Below are positions 24,050-37,124 of a DNA stretch of 64,000 nt, piece by piece (the first letter of the stretch is position 1; each line of letters opens with the position of its first letter). Position numbers and translations under genes: made by a program. This stretch comes from Plectrocnemia conspersa. Lineage: Eukaryota > Arthropoda > Insecta > Trichoptera > Polycentropodidae. Location: NCBI GenBank assembly GCA_009617715.1, contig VTFK01000430.1:434001-498000 (forward strand), in the 5' to 3' direction. The notes beneath the pieces are model-generated. The model made no database searches, was not told the DNA's origin, and was given only the letters and a program-made list of their open reading frames with translations.

Positions 24050-24480
24050 GCAAAAATTAATTCGTTTCAGTAATCTCTTACCTGTCAGGTTAATGAGTAT
24101 TGCGGCCTTCGAACACGATTTACCGTTTATTTGCATTCCGCGAGTAATAATAATTAAAGGTATTCTGTATGTATTAAAACGTCAATTAAATTTATGATGT
24201 TTCAAAAGAGAATTCATTTTATCTGCGTATTAACGGGCTTTATTAGGAGCTTTCGAGCAAACGGAACAATTTGCTTTGCTCTCTCCATCTCTACATCCAG
24301 AGCACAAATCGACATGGTAATTTCTGAAGCTTCCCCTGCTTTTAGGCCACATCTTGTCCTAGAAAGGGAAAGGGCCGAGGATTATAAGCGTAGGGAGCTT
24401 CGTATTTGAACACTTTCGGTTTATCTCCCCAGTCGCAGGTTAGCCTAACTTATTGAGTTTTCAAGTGGCTTTGGTGACGG
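24050..24480. promoter_or_regulatory. GC-richer island, candidate regulatory element
   Basis: Contains the quasi-palindrome ACCTGTCAGGT (24080-24090), which embeds the Homothorax/TGIF core CTGTCA flanked by inverted ACCTG, and a POU octamer ATTTGCAT (24129-24136). The ORF at 24194-24409 is unrecognised. Regulatory role is inferred. Confidence 0.3.
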
Positions 24481-25735
24481 ATTATACTATATATATACAT
24501 ATATACATAGATAATATAAAATATATTATTTAGAATACTTAATTAACACATATAAATAAATCTGTCAGAAAGAACAACAAATCTAAACGACATACCATTA
24601 GCGCTTAAAATATATCTGGCGTCCATTTCAACGAACTTTATGTTTTTTGTCATTCTAAGATTTTTATAGTGAAACTAAAATTCTCGTGTCGCATCGCTAT
24701 GCATCTGCTAGATGACTGCGTCTGTTGAAAATCAATTTGGCTGCTGATTAGATTCTAAAAATGTCGTTTGTATGTATAATATATTTTTAGATAATTCTAT
24801 GACATTTAAAAATCATTTTGAGCGATAAAAAATGATTAGTAAGGCAAACGTTCGTTTGACTGATCACACAGAGTTAATCTATCATATAAATTTAACTCAA
24901 AGTTAAAATTTCTGCTTTCAACACTTTTCACACATCATTAAAAGATAAGCCAGGTTAATATATTATATATAATATATATAGTTATTTTTGAATTATATAT
25001 CTATTTTATTTGATATTTATCAATTAAGTTAAATAACATTTTGTGTAAGTAACACTGTCCAATAAACTCTCGTAACTTTGATAGGATCTTTTTCAAACTT
25101 TCTTTGACAGTCTACTTAGTATGTAAAATGATAGAGTTATTATAATCCTGAATTACGTTTAAAACTTTGCCCTGACGTAATCTTGTTGTTTTTTTATCTA
25201 GAATATATTTTAGGTAATTTTAGTATATATAATATTAGCTGGTGTAAGATACTATTTTTTATTACTTACTATAGGCTATTAAGACGAATAAAATATAGTT
25301 TTAAAGTACATAACCTAACAAGTCAAAAAAAATTAATAGTTACAAATTTAACTACAGAATTGATCTTGTGTTACTAAAATAGCAAAAACTAGTTTTTTAC
25401 TTGATTGTTTAAATTATGCTGTATATATTTGATTCATAGCCTATCAATCAAAAAAATTTTATTAAAAATTATTTTATGATATTTTATCGTATTATAAATG
25501 TTAAGCGTCGAGCTAAAATAATATCAGAAACAGTTAAACCCTTCTCGAAATTAAATAATAGTTATCTTATCTTAGTAACAAGAAAGGTAATATGTGCTAA
25601 ACAGTGGTAATATATAATAGATATTTTATTTAAGTAATATAAAATAATATTTCAATTGAATTTCCTTATTCAACTTTATGGTTTCTATACAATCATGTAC
25701 CCATATGTTTCACACAATAGTTTGATATTTTTCTC
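24481..25735. other. A/T-rich desert
   Basis: Short TA-rich repeats near 24485-24510 and 24958-24980; otherwise featureless. Confidence 0.55.
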
Positions 25736-25739
25736 AGAT

Positions 25740-26040
25740 TTATATGATCAAGGCGTGGGAAATTCTCGACAAAAATAATATCCTCGCATTGCACCGGATA
25801 TCCGCTCTAGTTTTCCATCGGAAAATATCGTTTGCGATATCGTAAAAATGGGCACTTTGCGGTCCAGCTGGAAACCAAACGGGATGCTGCATCTATTCCG
25901 CGCCATTTGTCACAAAACCCACCACCGTTAATCGCTCGTGTGTGCAATTCGATCGCTGTTAAATTTTTATTCCGAGGGGAACTATCTTCTTGAGAATATA
26001 GTTTTAAAAGAAAACACAATATACAATAAGCTATACCGAG
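25740..26040. promoter_or_regulatory. GC-richer island with Su(H)-like site and E box
   Basis: CGTGGGAA at 25754-25761 fits the Su(H) consensus YGTGRGAA, and the E box CAGCTG lies at 25865-25870. The minus 70-codon ORF across the island is unrecognised. The Notch/proneural reading rests on two short motifs only. Confidence 0.3.
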
Positions 26041-27535
26041 TCATAAAGGCTCTGAACTCGCATTAATCATAGTTTATTATGAAATGTATTACTTCATAGT
26101 CTTGTTTTTAAAAGAGTTCAAAGTAAATCTTTAACTTATATACGTTATTTAATAGCTTTATAAATTCATTTTAATTATAAAAATTTGCACTAGTTATACA
26201 TTTTTTATTAATTAAAATTCGTGTTTTTATTTAAATACCATCGTGTATAAAATATCAAAGTTTAGGGGCAATACTTATAGTATTTCTTATTAAATACTAT
26301 TTTTAAAGAATTTCTCAAGAAAATGCATATTTCTTATTTTTTGAGAGTTTTGGTAAAATGTTTTATTTGTATTAAACACTGAATTTACACAAATATTTTT
26401 TGATGAATAAGACAAATGGTAGTATTAATTCTCTACATTCACAACTGTACTCAAAATAGCTGGTTTGAAAAGGGGCAGATATTTTCGATTAACACTGCCA
26501 AAAAGTTGTTTAAAAGTAGAAGTTTTATGACCGACACTAGGAATTACGATTAGCAAACATTTCATTTTAACTTTCTTGATGTCTAGATGTGTTTAAACAC
26601 GGATATTACACTTATGTATTAGGCCGCTAAAACGCGGGTGTCCATTCTAAATTTTTTTTTTTTAGAATTATAAAATTATTTTTTTTGATACTTTTTGCGT
26701 ACTTAATTGTAAATACTAGATTTAATTTTGTTGCTTTAATAATCTGAAGTTCACACAAAAAAATTAAATGTACAGAAATATTTTTATCAATATATACCAA
26801 AAAAATGCTTTCTTAGCATACACCGCCTAATTTCGCTTGGCACTAAAAGGGTTAAGTATCAATGGCCGTAGCACGACCGATTGCTAAAACTTATTTAAAT
26901 AAACGACGTTCATTTAGGGATTACTCAATACCTACATATCGACTATAACATATTTTTAATATTTTTATTAAAAAATATTAAGGATTATTCGACGCACGGT
27001 TAAAAAAAATATTTTTTTTTATTTAAAAATTACTTCATTTTCCTTTATCTAAAATTAAGTACATATTTATGCAATTTATCGATTCACTAATTCAAAGAAT
27101 TCAATATTTCTCTTAACACATACGAGAGGTAATAAAGATTAAATAATAACCATAATTTATCACACAAGTAGCAAAACTAGTAAGGTACAATGTGTGTAAA
27201 TCAAACAAGCGCCCACCTTAACACTTCAAAACATTACAGAGCTTTAGAAAGCAAAGGTCTACATCAGACAAGTATAAATTCTTTCACAAATATTCGCACA
27301 GATAATTTAGTACCTCTCTTATCCCAAGCTGTATTTTTGTTCGAAAGTTTTCAAATAATATACGACTATTGTGACATTTAAAATAACAAATTTAATACAC
27401 GTAATTTTTACGATCGTATTTATGTTTATGATTTACAATACATAATGTATCTAACGTACCGAAATAATAGAAAAGCACACATAAAATGGAATAATAATAA
27501 AAAAGCCCCATAACGCAACACGACCAGTGGGCTCG
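26041..27535. other. A/T-rich desert
   Basis: No feature supported; the 63-codon ORF at 27190-27381 is unrecognised and slightly GC-richer than its flanks. Confidence 0.5.
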
Positions 27536-27539
27536 TTTT

Positions 27540-27835
27540 TTATTGACTGCCGTATCTGAAGAATCCAGGCTGGGGACGTAAACATAAATGATCTCCCAGA
27601 AGGAGAGAAACTTGAAAAATATACGACATCAAGGGTGGCTAGTATCACGGACTTTCGGACCTTATCTAAACCTACTGGATCTCCATCAATTTCGCGCGTG
27701 GTCAACCATGATGGGCGTGAATTTTCTCTCGGGCCACTTTCATTATTGAAAGTCATATCTTTTCTCCAGTGGCGAAACTACATGGCGCAAGACTCCATAG
27801 CGGGGGATCTAGGGGATGAACTGGTTTATTTATAA
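27540..27835. other. GC-richer island with ORFs on both strands, unrecognised
   Basis: A minus 101-codon ORF (27451-27756) and a plus 66-codon ORF (27635-27835) overlap. The minus ORF's first 50 residues are protein-like, with charged and Gly/Pro residues, but I recognise no domain. If either is real it would be the minus one; a non-coding conserved element is as likely. Confidence 0.2.
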
Positions 27836-28098
27836 ATGCAAATTGTTTGACGTAATATATATCCTAAATGGTTTTTGCTAAGATCGTTTTATTGCTAAAA
27901 AAAACACGCCATTTATAACTTATGAAAAAGATCTGGAAATTCGTGTGCTCTCGGTCATCAAGGTTTGATAATCTCCTGTCATCACAATTATTACAATATG
28001 ATTCCAGAGCATTTTGTTACTTCATTAACACTAAATGTGCTACCTATTCGATACCGAAAATAAAGAACCTCAATGGAAAATCTTTGGATGGTTCACAA

Positions 28099-28161
28099 AC
28101 GGTTTCGTACAATTCTGTTTTGGAAAAACTGACGGTTTCGTACAATTCTGTTTTGGAAAAA
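28099..28161 (+). repeat. Tandem 33-bp duplication
   Basis: A unit starting ACGGTTTCGTACAATTCTG is repeated once with exact identity over its first 30 bp (starts 28099 and 28132). The 33-bp period keeps frame in the 92-codon plus ORF at 27922-28200, but that ORF is not recognisable as a gene. Perfect identity implies a recent duplication. Confidence 0.9.
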
Positions 28162-28199
28162 AAATTCGCCTTTCGCTCCGTCGCTTCCTTTTTCTTGTA

Positions 28200-29435
28200 A
28201 TTGCACTTTATTAATAACCTTTAAAATACAATAATCAGCATTTATTATAAAATGTATTTAAAATTAATAATAGTTGCTTTTCAAACCCAAACCTAACCTA
28301 AACGAATTAATTTAATGGAAGTTAAATTTTAATCCTATGTAAATAATTGATATGGCGATTATAGGAACATTATATAGTAATTTTTTTGGAGGTAGCTATA
28401 CGTTTAAATGTCCGCCACTGCTTCTCTTATAATAAACTAGGATTCAACGTATTTTAAATTTAACGGTCAGTAAATTTATAGTTCACGTTAAAATGGCACT
28501 TATGCAAGCGTGTGTATATTTCTGATTTACATAAATTTTTCTGCTATATCCGCTTTGCGGCTCTGAGGCGAGAAGGGCAAGACTTGAAATATTGCGATTT
28601 GGATTTTCGTGGGTAAAACACCCCTAAGACCTCGAGTGTATAAAACTTTTGGGACTGTGATATTTCCAATCTAACATTGGCTCTTCTTAAAGCTATATAT
28701 GATACTATATATATAATATTTATTTTTTCTAGATATCATTTATATAAGAGCCAAACTCCGTAAGAAATAATTATATTTACAGCGTCCGCAAGATATAATC
28801 ACTAAAAGTACTAGGTTCTATTCTTAACAGAAAAATTTTTTTTCAAAATTTTAAGACGCATTTTTTAATATGTATCTATAATTTTATATTATTGATTAAA
28901 CAATATTTAATCAATATATAATAAAACATATAAAAATATAGAGCTCATGTGGAGTTTAAATCGTTAGTGTTTTAAGTGATTGTATAGATAAATTTATCAG
29001 ATTTAAATTAGTTTATTATCTGAATTTTAATTAGACACATCAATGTTATATAACTTGTTTTCAGTTATATTTCATTTTCATATGGTATTTAATTCACTGG
29101 TAAAACAGATATACAAAAAGACTAACTTCAAAGTCTTGCTCAATATGATAAAATATTATTATAAAAATAATTTATATTTTATAAATTTTAAATTAGCGTA
29201 AAAGCAATTTATTTTTTTTAATAAAGTTTTAATGACAGTTTTGGGGAAAAGTTTTGGTCTATCAAGTTTGATTTTTTCTGCGAAAATAATTAAAAACATA
29301 TTTTAACCCTTCTCAAACATGCAAAGTGTGCTTTATGTTTAAATTTATATTAAGTTTATTTATTATTAAATTTTCGCACAATATCATAAAGCAGTTTATA
29401 TTAAAATACGTTTATTTTCACATGCTCAACTAACG
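28200..29435. other. Mostly A/T-rich stretch
   Basis: A small GC-richer patch at 28545-28640 contains no ORF or motif arrangement. Nothing else is supported. Confidence 0.5.
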
Positions 29436-29439
29436 CTAT

Positions 29440-29770
29440 AACACAAAAATTGCCGAAACGTGTGCGCGCTCGCCAAAAGTTTCATATTAGTTTTTTTTTT
29501 TTGCATTTATTGTTGGAAAATTTAATACGGGTCACTTTTGCACCAAATGTGAAAATAGTTGTTTGCTAAAGCGAGATGGTTCGTGTCGCTTTTGCTGCAG
29601 AGTAAAAGGGCAAGAAAACGCGGTTTGCCATCTAGACATTTAATAATGTGAAGGAAAAACAGAAGTACCGCATAAAGAAAGCAATTTTCAGCAAACCTGC
29701 TGACGCTCTTTAAACACTTTGTCGGGCCACTCGCTAAGCGATTTGCAATATGAAATTTATGTATATCTCT
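29440..29770. other. GC-richer island, nothing specific recognised
   Basis: Composition rises around GTGTGCGCGCTCGCC and again near TCGGGCCACTCGC. No ORF of note. Candidate conserved non-coding element by analogy with the other islands in the window. Confidence 0.25.
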
Positions 29771-31365
29771 CTAATACAGTAATAATATAAAGAGAGCCAA
29801 AAATAAACATTTTTCTTATTCCGTATCAAAAATTAGTTTCTGTCGGAATATCTGTCTTAATAATATAAGTCATGTTATTATTTAAACATATTTTATACTC
29901 AATGCTTTATGTATTAAAAGTATTTTATTTATTATCTGAAATACATATAAAAATAGTCGATTATACAATATATGTTTATATTATAATACTACATTGCTAT
30001 ATTTACTCAGAAGAGTACCATTTGTGTCATTTAAGTTAAGATTAAACACAATGCTTTTTATCTCAATTAGTATGTAAATCCAATTTTTTTAACGAATAAT
30101 TAATTATCTTTCAATGTGTTAGTGTTAGGTATCTATTTTTAAGTTACTGTGTTATATAAATTAACAGACAAACTATAAATAATATATATTTCTGTGTTGA
30201 TAGTTTTTTATTGGTTACATATAATATGTATAAATTTATATATTAATACTTTTTAGCAATGAAAGTGTTCGAGTTTATCTCTAGTAGCTCAAATTATTTT
30301 AAATATTTTATCTAGATATTTAAATTAAAGTTTAGTATATGATAGTTTATTAATTTAATGGCTGTAATTCATTTTGTCGATAGCAGAAGTTTTTTTCTTT
30401 CATGAAAAAATATTATTGCAATGCTTTATTTTCGGGTTTTAAGACCAAATGTGTGTGACTGCTGCCAAAATAGCCAGACGCCGGTAAAATCTAGTAACAG
30501 TTTATTGTTATTAATTTAAATTTGCCACAGAGAAATAGTGTCGAGCTATATTTCGAGATATATTTTAAACATAATATGTTGCTGCAAGGTGGAACAGTTT
30601 TTAAGGTAGTAATACAATGATTTGATTACAAAAGCCATTTTATTTCCGGTAGACGCATCGTCTATTGCATAAAGGGTAGTTTTTTTAGTAAATACGGGCG
30701 TTTAACGAGTAGATGTGTCTGTTTAGGTACGCAGTTGTGGTATTAAGTATTCTCTTATTGTTATTAGAGCTTTTGTAAAAACGAGTTGTTATTTTCTTTT
30801 AATTAGTCTATATTAGTCGTTTGAATGACTAATTTTGGAACTGGTTGGACCACTCACAACATCTTTTATATTTTATAGGGGAAAAATTGACATTGTTACT
30901 GCAAAAAAAAAAGTAATATATTTTTTCCTTAAATTAAAATTGTTAAATAATATGAAAGTTTAAGAAATCATAGTTAAAAATAGGGTATTAGGAAAACGAA
31001 ATCAAAATATGTAATGTATATGGTTTTCGTGAAAAAGAAAATATTAATAAATATTAAACAGTCTTAACTCTATATATTATTTATTTGTAGATATCACACC
31101 TAATTTTTTTATATAATTTTACATTCTTTAAAATTTTTGTATATTTTTAGATTGTTTATTTAATTTACAATCATATACCTTGTATGTACCTAAGTTACAG
31201 TTTTTTTGTAAGACAATGTAAGCATTCTAAATATGTTTTATTTTCAAAAAACAACAGCTATATTATAACATCGATAAAACCAAAAATTTAATTACAAATA
31301 TTCAAGATTAATCTCACTATTGCAGATTGTTATGGTATAAACATAAATTTTGTTCCCAATTATCT
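29771..31365. other. A/T-rich desert
   Basis: No gene, RNA or repeat that I can support. Confidence 0.55.
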
Positions 31366-31369
31366 GCGC

Positions 31370-32150
31370 TTCTTTGTGTCTCGTTATCAGTGAAATATGA
31401 TTCGGTAGTTAATCTCAGCAGTTAAATGCAAATAGCCATCGGTGTCATTCCTCAACACCACGCCCACAATGGAAACAATGACCATTATCTCTGGCGCGTT
31501 TGTTAAACTAACCTTTTCACCTGGCGCCCACTTGTCCGTCGGTCGCATAACATTATGACGGATTCGTTCGAACCCCAGACGTCTGTAAAGTGATACCCTG
31601 CTTTATTTGTGTAACAGTCACAATGGATACCAACGGACGTAAACAAATACATACCGACTGATACAATTGCCCCGTGGGCCAGTGGTCGAATCGTTTGTAA
31701 TTTAATTTCAGTTTTGACCTTTGGTTGAAATAAATTATATGGCGTTGAAGTGGTATTAATACAGCGACCAAGGCATGTTATTTTTATTGAATAACGAACG
31801 TAGCTTCCGCACGTTTTATTTGCCAAAATCAGATACGTGTCCTATGTGCTCGCCCGAGTATCTACCGTACGTGTTTTCGCTAATTGAACAACCGAAGTTG
31901 GAAATAAATAGACACGCCGAGGATCTCCTAATTTTCTTTATGTGTTCCGCTGTTACATTCCGTGGAGTCTTGTGGCGTGTCTCTTGTTGCTCTTTCCTCT
32001 CTTCTCTAATCTTCCGCCGTGATCTGGAGTTAAACCACCCACCTCCACATATCATACAATTCTGTGACGTGCACCTTATCTGGATGTTCCTTATCCCTTT
32101 GTTTCATCGAGGGGTGTCGACAACATCGACTTATCAAATTCAATTCGGAT
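31370..32150. promoter_or_regulatory. Large GC-richer island with POU and Sox-like motifs and opposed ORFs
   Basis: Octamer ATGCAAAT at 31426-31433, followed by ACAATGG (31466-31472) and ACAATG (31475-31480). A CACC/KLF-like CCACGCCCAC directly precedes the Sox-like pair. The window's longest ORF, 149 codons plus (31775-32224), lies here opposite minus ORFs of 107 and 79 codons. None has a recognisable domain. On the minus strand GGGGTTCGAACGA (near 31566-31578) is B-box-like, so part may be a decayed tRNA-related sequence. Confidence 0.3.
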
Positions 32151-32224
32151 TCTTTTTCTTTAGAAAAGAATATACATTATTGAATTATTTAATAAATTCG
32201 TTTACTAAAAGTACCATGTATTAA

Positions 32225-33775
32225 ATAATTATCTAATGGAATGTAAACAAACAGTTTAAATAGAGTTTTGACTTCTTGTGGTATTTTTTTAAGCATCAAT
32301 ACTGTGGGAATTATTTGTTTTATTTTATATAAATAATACATCTGTATGTGAACTACAATGCAATTTTTAATACATTTTTTAATTACTATTAAAAATGTAA
32401 TATCAAATACGATTTTTATATATTATAGCTATGAAATTTATGTGATATTAATCGCGATAAGGGCTTTAAGACAATCTTTATGTATAACTATATTCAATAT
32501 GAAATATTCGACGTTCATGCGATTTTAGGGATCGGCAGCTTTTATTCTTCGTTTCTTACGACTGTTTACGTTTCCTTAAATAAATTATGTCAAGGGCTAA
32601 TAATTGATTTCCTAATCCATTTCGTTGATATACCTAAACACGCCCAATTTTCATACGCAGAAAGGAAAAAATAATAAAGATAAGTAGGCTCTTATTCAAT
32701 TATAGACGCCAACGTAATATAAGCGTTATCGAAGCATCTTATTGCAAGATAAAAGTATTATTCGTTAATATAAAATAAAGATAATTATCTAAAATAAATT
32801 TATGGGTTCAAAGCTAATTTATATTTAACTTATATGTTGATTTAAGTTCTAAAATTTTACTGTTATAAGATCTAAATAAATAATTAATATAGCTTTGTGT
32901 CACAAAAAATAATAACAACGACGATGACTTAAAAATGCATGTACTAGTAAATAGATAAATAATTTGATGATTAAGTCACTTTAAAAACACGCTAAAAAAT
33001 ATGGTTTTATAAAAATAAACTCAGCTTAAAATGAGTTGGTTTTTGTTAAATTGCTTTGCGAATCTAGATTTTTTCTTAAATAGTAAATAACATGTTTAAT
33101 GAAGTATTTTGTATTCAAATTGAAATTTCATTAAAATATTTGTTTTTTTAGGAATTAGGAATTATGTTTAACAAAGTAATGATTTTTTTAATTTTGTAAA
33201 AAACCGCCATTTAATCAACAAAAAATATTTTTAAAACAAGTTACATGGCAATTTAAATAAAACAACTGCAATTATCATGTTCTCAAAACCCTCATAGAAG
33301 ACAAAAAAAATAAAAATAAATATTTTTTTTATTAAATACATATACATATATGTATTTATTGTATTTTTTTGCTACAAATATTATTTTTTATTATTGTAAA
33401 ATAAAATTTAAATTTAGACGAAATTTTTTAAGAATCCCAAAAATAGTTTAAATAAAAGTATTTATTTTAGTTTTTATTATAATAAATAATTAATTTTGTA
33501 TGATACATATTTAGTGACCGCAATAGAAGTTTAAGGCACGCTCAGATAAGGGATGACTCATTAATTAAAATTTTGATGTTTCATAAAAAAGTTTAGATTT
33601 TAAGAAACCTCATTAAATTCACACAATGAATAAACAGGAAAATGTTTTTTAATAGTATTAATAAATTGTTTATCTGTCAGAAAAAAATAGAGCCACAGTT
33701 CTCAAATATGTTTTTTAGCAAAAATATTATTTAAAAACAATTTTTGTATACAGCCCTAGATTGTAATATGCAGTT
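32225..33775. other. A/T-rich desert
   Basis: Nothing supported; the 64-codon ORF at 32480-32674 is unrecognised. Confidence 0.5.
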
Positions 33776-33779
33776 AGCA

Positions 33780-34067
33780 TAATAAATACTACTACGTATC
33801 ATCGCTTTGTTCCTGCATCCTACATTCCTGGCGTAATAACGAATGTCGCCCCCGCGTTTCACAACTTCACTCAATTATCTTAATCCAACTGTGGCTTTAC
33901 ATTAAAGTCATGCGACATTAGTCACACATTTTATATATGTGCGCCGACATACCCGTCAACTTGTTATTGCTCGAGCTTCGACGGAAGTTAACTTTTTCGA
34001 TCGTGTAATTGATATAGTGATCGATCAACAATTTATCAAGTGAAAATATCCGTGTACAGTGGACGTA
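33780..34067 (+). promoter_or_regulatory. Candidate RNA polymerase II promoter and 5' leader
   Basis: In a GC-richer island, TTTATATATG (TATA-box-like, about 33930-33939) is followed at the expected distance by TCAACTT (33956-33962), an arthropod initiator-like sequence, and then a leader of about 105 bp reaching an ATG at 34068. The spacing of these parts is what makes the call; each alone is weak in A/T-rich DNA. Direction would be plus. Confidence 0.3.
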
Positions 34068-34122
34068 ATGACACGCGATATTTCCCAGTCGGGGTCTTAC
34101 GTGCCGTCCATAAATTTCATAG
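34068..34122 (+). CDS. Speculative short first coding exon
   Basis: ATG at 34068 opens 18 full codons (start MTRDISQSGSYVPS) of GC-richer, codon-like sequence ending at ...ATAG followed by GTAACG, a fair splice donor at 34123. Read through without splicing the ORF ends at 34208 after 46 codons, and composition turns A/T-rich right after the donor, which fits an exon-intron border. I do not recognise the protein. Without a downstream acceptor or a transcript this remains a guess. Confidence 0.18.
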
Positions 34123-34208
34123 GTAACGATCGATTATTTACGCAAGTACACAGTATGTTACCTCTAAGCTCTAGACTGAGGTTTACCTTTCAAATAATAA
34201 ATAAATGA

Positions 34209-36235
34209 ATAATTTAATATATACTATATTAGTGTTAATATTAGTTTAAAAACAAACATATGAATTTGTATTCATATTTGTTAAAATTTACATCTACATT
34301 GTATGATGTAGTAAAAAAAGCTTTCATTTACATCGGTGTCAGATAACAGAACAAAAGGTAATCCTTTTGTAAGTGACTCTTTGTATGTGACGTGCGCCTT
34401 TACCTTTGCCTTTGACATCTATAATACAAGAATAGTGAGTGTGTACATTTTATATAAAAAGACCACATGTCATGTATTTTATATCCACCTGTCATTTGAA
34501 TCGGATGGATATGTGGGAGTGAAAATAATGAATGAAAATGTATTTTAAGATTTGTATTTTTGTTCTTAAAAATTTCAAACATATCAATTTGCTAAAATTA
34601 TCTAAGTATATATTTAGATACAAACATAATAACCATTATGTTTGTATAGAAGATTTATTATATAAAAAAAACACATACATCATATTTAAGTGTCACATAA
34701 AACCATATGATATTATGTATTAAAAAATATAAATTGTTAATACATTATTATTTTTACAAAAAAGAATAAAATGATTAGATTTTAATAATCAATATGTTAA
34801 TAATAATATATTTGAAACAATTGCCAGTATAGTGATTAATAAAATCAAATCATTTAGTTGTTTTTTGTTAATATATTATATTAAATACTTTGAGTTTAAT
34901 TTAATTTTTTTTGCCACTAATATTTATTAAATATATTAATATATAATATTAAATTAAACATAAATATAGTCATAGGTTTTAGACTTCGATGGAAACAATT
35001 CTTACTTTTGTATCATTACCTAGATATTAATATATTTATTAAGTCGCTGTTTACAATAAATAATAACAGAAGCTATAAAAAACTAATCATTTTATTTGAT
35101 CATTGTGGCATAAAAAAAATAAAAATGTGTTTATAATAAATCAAGAAATTTGTAATGATTTTTAAACAAAACATTTTACTTTTGTGCTAAAAAGTCAGTT
35201 TAAGATAAATTATAATATATATTATATTATTATATGTTACATAGTTTATTTACTTAATTATACAAATTACTTTTTAGTAATATTTCTATGACAAAGAAAA
35301 ATTATACATAATTAATAAAAACAAAACTTTTGTAAGGGATTTTTGAAAAAATATGCTTACATTTCCTAAGAAAAAAATCACGTTGAAAATAAATTTTAAG
35401 AACAAAATGCAAAAGTAGTAAAATACAATGAATTTTACCAATGTTTTCCCAAATATATCAATAAATTATAAAAAAAAAACAATAACATTAAATAAAGTTT
35501 AATCTTTCTGGAGAAAATCATACCAATCATATTTCTCTAATCTTTTATATGTATTTAAGCTATTTTTGTCTTGTCACGCCGTGTCTCTGTTGGACAAATT
35601 TTAAGGAATAGCAATGGGAGTTTGGCTGCTCTGTGAATAATACGACTGTATGATCCTGCATTCTAGCTACTGATTATTAAATTAATTAAAATATTTTGTT
35701 ATTTAGATTTAAAACGAATTTGTAAAAATCTGATACAATACTGAAATAAATTTTTAATATATTTTGTCTCAACTATATACATAACATTTAATCAAAAATC
35801 ACGAGCGTCTCGAATCTGCTAATCTTAAGCAAATACTTACAAGTTAAAATAAACAAAACAGTAAATTTTGTATTTTATTTATTTTTAACCCGTATTGTTT
35901 AAAAAACAGATTGAATTATTATGTATTTATTAATTTTCAATATAGTCGGTGCAATTTATTATTAAACATAATACTATTTTTATAAACACCTATTTCTTTT
36001 AATTTATTGATATGATACTTATATTTCTGTTACAGGACAATAGCCACAAATAAAGTTATAATTATTTAATTTAACTCTAAAAATATGATTTTCACGATTG
36101 GGTAATGAATTTTTTAGTTTTCTTTAAGAATTAAATATCCTTACTTAAACTTAATTTATTTTAAATCGAAAATTTACAAAAATTCGCATATAAAAACAAA
36201 TTTTATTTTAATTTTTACATAGTTAATTTTTGATT
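34209..36235. other. A/T-rich desert
   Basis: No element recognised; several overlapping 60-70 codon ORFs on both strands near 34.34-34.72 kb are A/T-driven. Confidence 0.55.
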
Positions 36236-36239
36236 TTTT

Positions 36240-37120
36240 CATTCTTGTCGTTTTTAAACTTTTTTCTCTTTTATTACACAATCTATCTATTGATAATAAG
36301 TATTTTTTTCTCTTTTACTTAATTAATAAAAACAAGGGAAAAAGAACTTACATAGTGGAACCCTTCTTTACCTGTTCTACTATTTTTAACATACATACAA
36401 AAAATCTGAAAAAAATCTTTGCAAAGATAAGAATACATTTGATCCAACGATTCTTTTTATTATAACAATTTTTTCTGCATTTAGTTGCATTTTTCTCTAA
36501 AAGTTTCGCCAAAAATATTTTTCGGCATTTTTAGGAGCTTAACATAAGCGCAATTTTTATTTTCTCTTAAATTAATACAATCGATTTTAAATTTTTTTTT
36601 TAAATATATAAAATAAAAACTACGTATTTCGGTAGACATTAAAATGGTTTAATCGATTTATAATTTTCACGCAGTTATATTTTTATTGTTGTGTATTTTA
36701 AAGTTACATAATTAAGCTCATATATTTATAAATTCGATGTTGTTATTTAGTATTATTTAAATTTATTTTTCAAACCAGATTCACATAATAATTTTTGCTT
36801 TGCGTTTTTTTTCTCATAGTTTCGACAAAAATGTCTGTCAGCATCCTTAAAAAAAATGTGGTTGGATTTGTACTATTATGATATTATTTTATCGATTTAT
36901 AATTTTTACGCGGCTATTATTTATTTTTTAGGACACATGCTTACACAGATATATTTAAACCTATAAAATTTTTTGCGGTTATATATTATTTAAATTTATT
37001 TTTTAACGCATGTTTACATGATTATATTTATTTATATGAATTTCTCTCTACGCTCAGTTAAATTTTTTCTCTTGACGTTTCGCGAAAAATATATTTTGGC
37101 ATTCTCAAGAGAATAACTTA
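36240..37120 (+). repeat. Degenerate tandem repeat, about 240-320 bp period, three partial units
   Basis: Landmark 1, TTTCG(C/A)(C/G)AAAAAT...GGCAT/AGCAT, recurs near 36503, 36821 and 37078. Landmark 2, ATCGATTTATAATTTT(C/T)ACGC(A/G)G, recurs near 36652 and 36891. Landmark 3, TATTTAAATTTATTTTT, recurs near 36750 and 36988. Order is preserved, so these are diverged tandem units with an internal deletion of about 80 bp in the middle one. Source unknown. Confidence 0.65.
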
Positions 37121-37124
37121 GGCG

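Noticed and set aside
18050..28632. Shared 13-mer CACCCCTAAGACC at about 18051 and 28620
   Set aside because: No similarity extends beyond the 13-mer; by rough count about one such GC-rich coincidence is expected in 64 kb.
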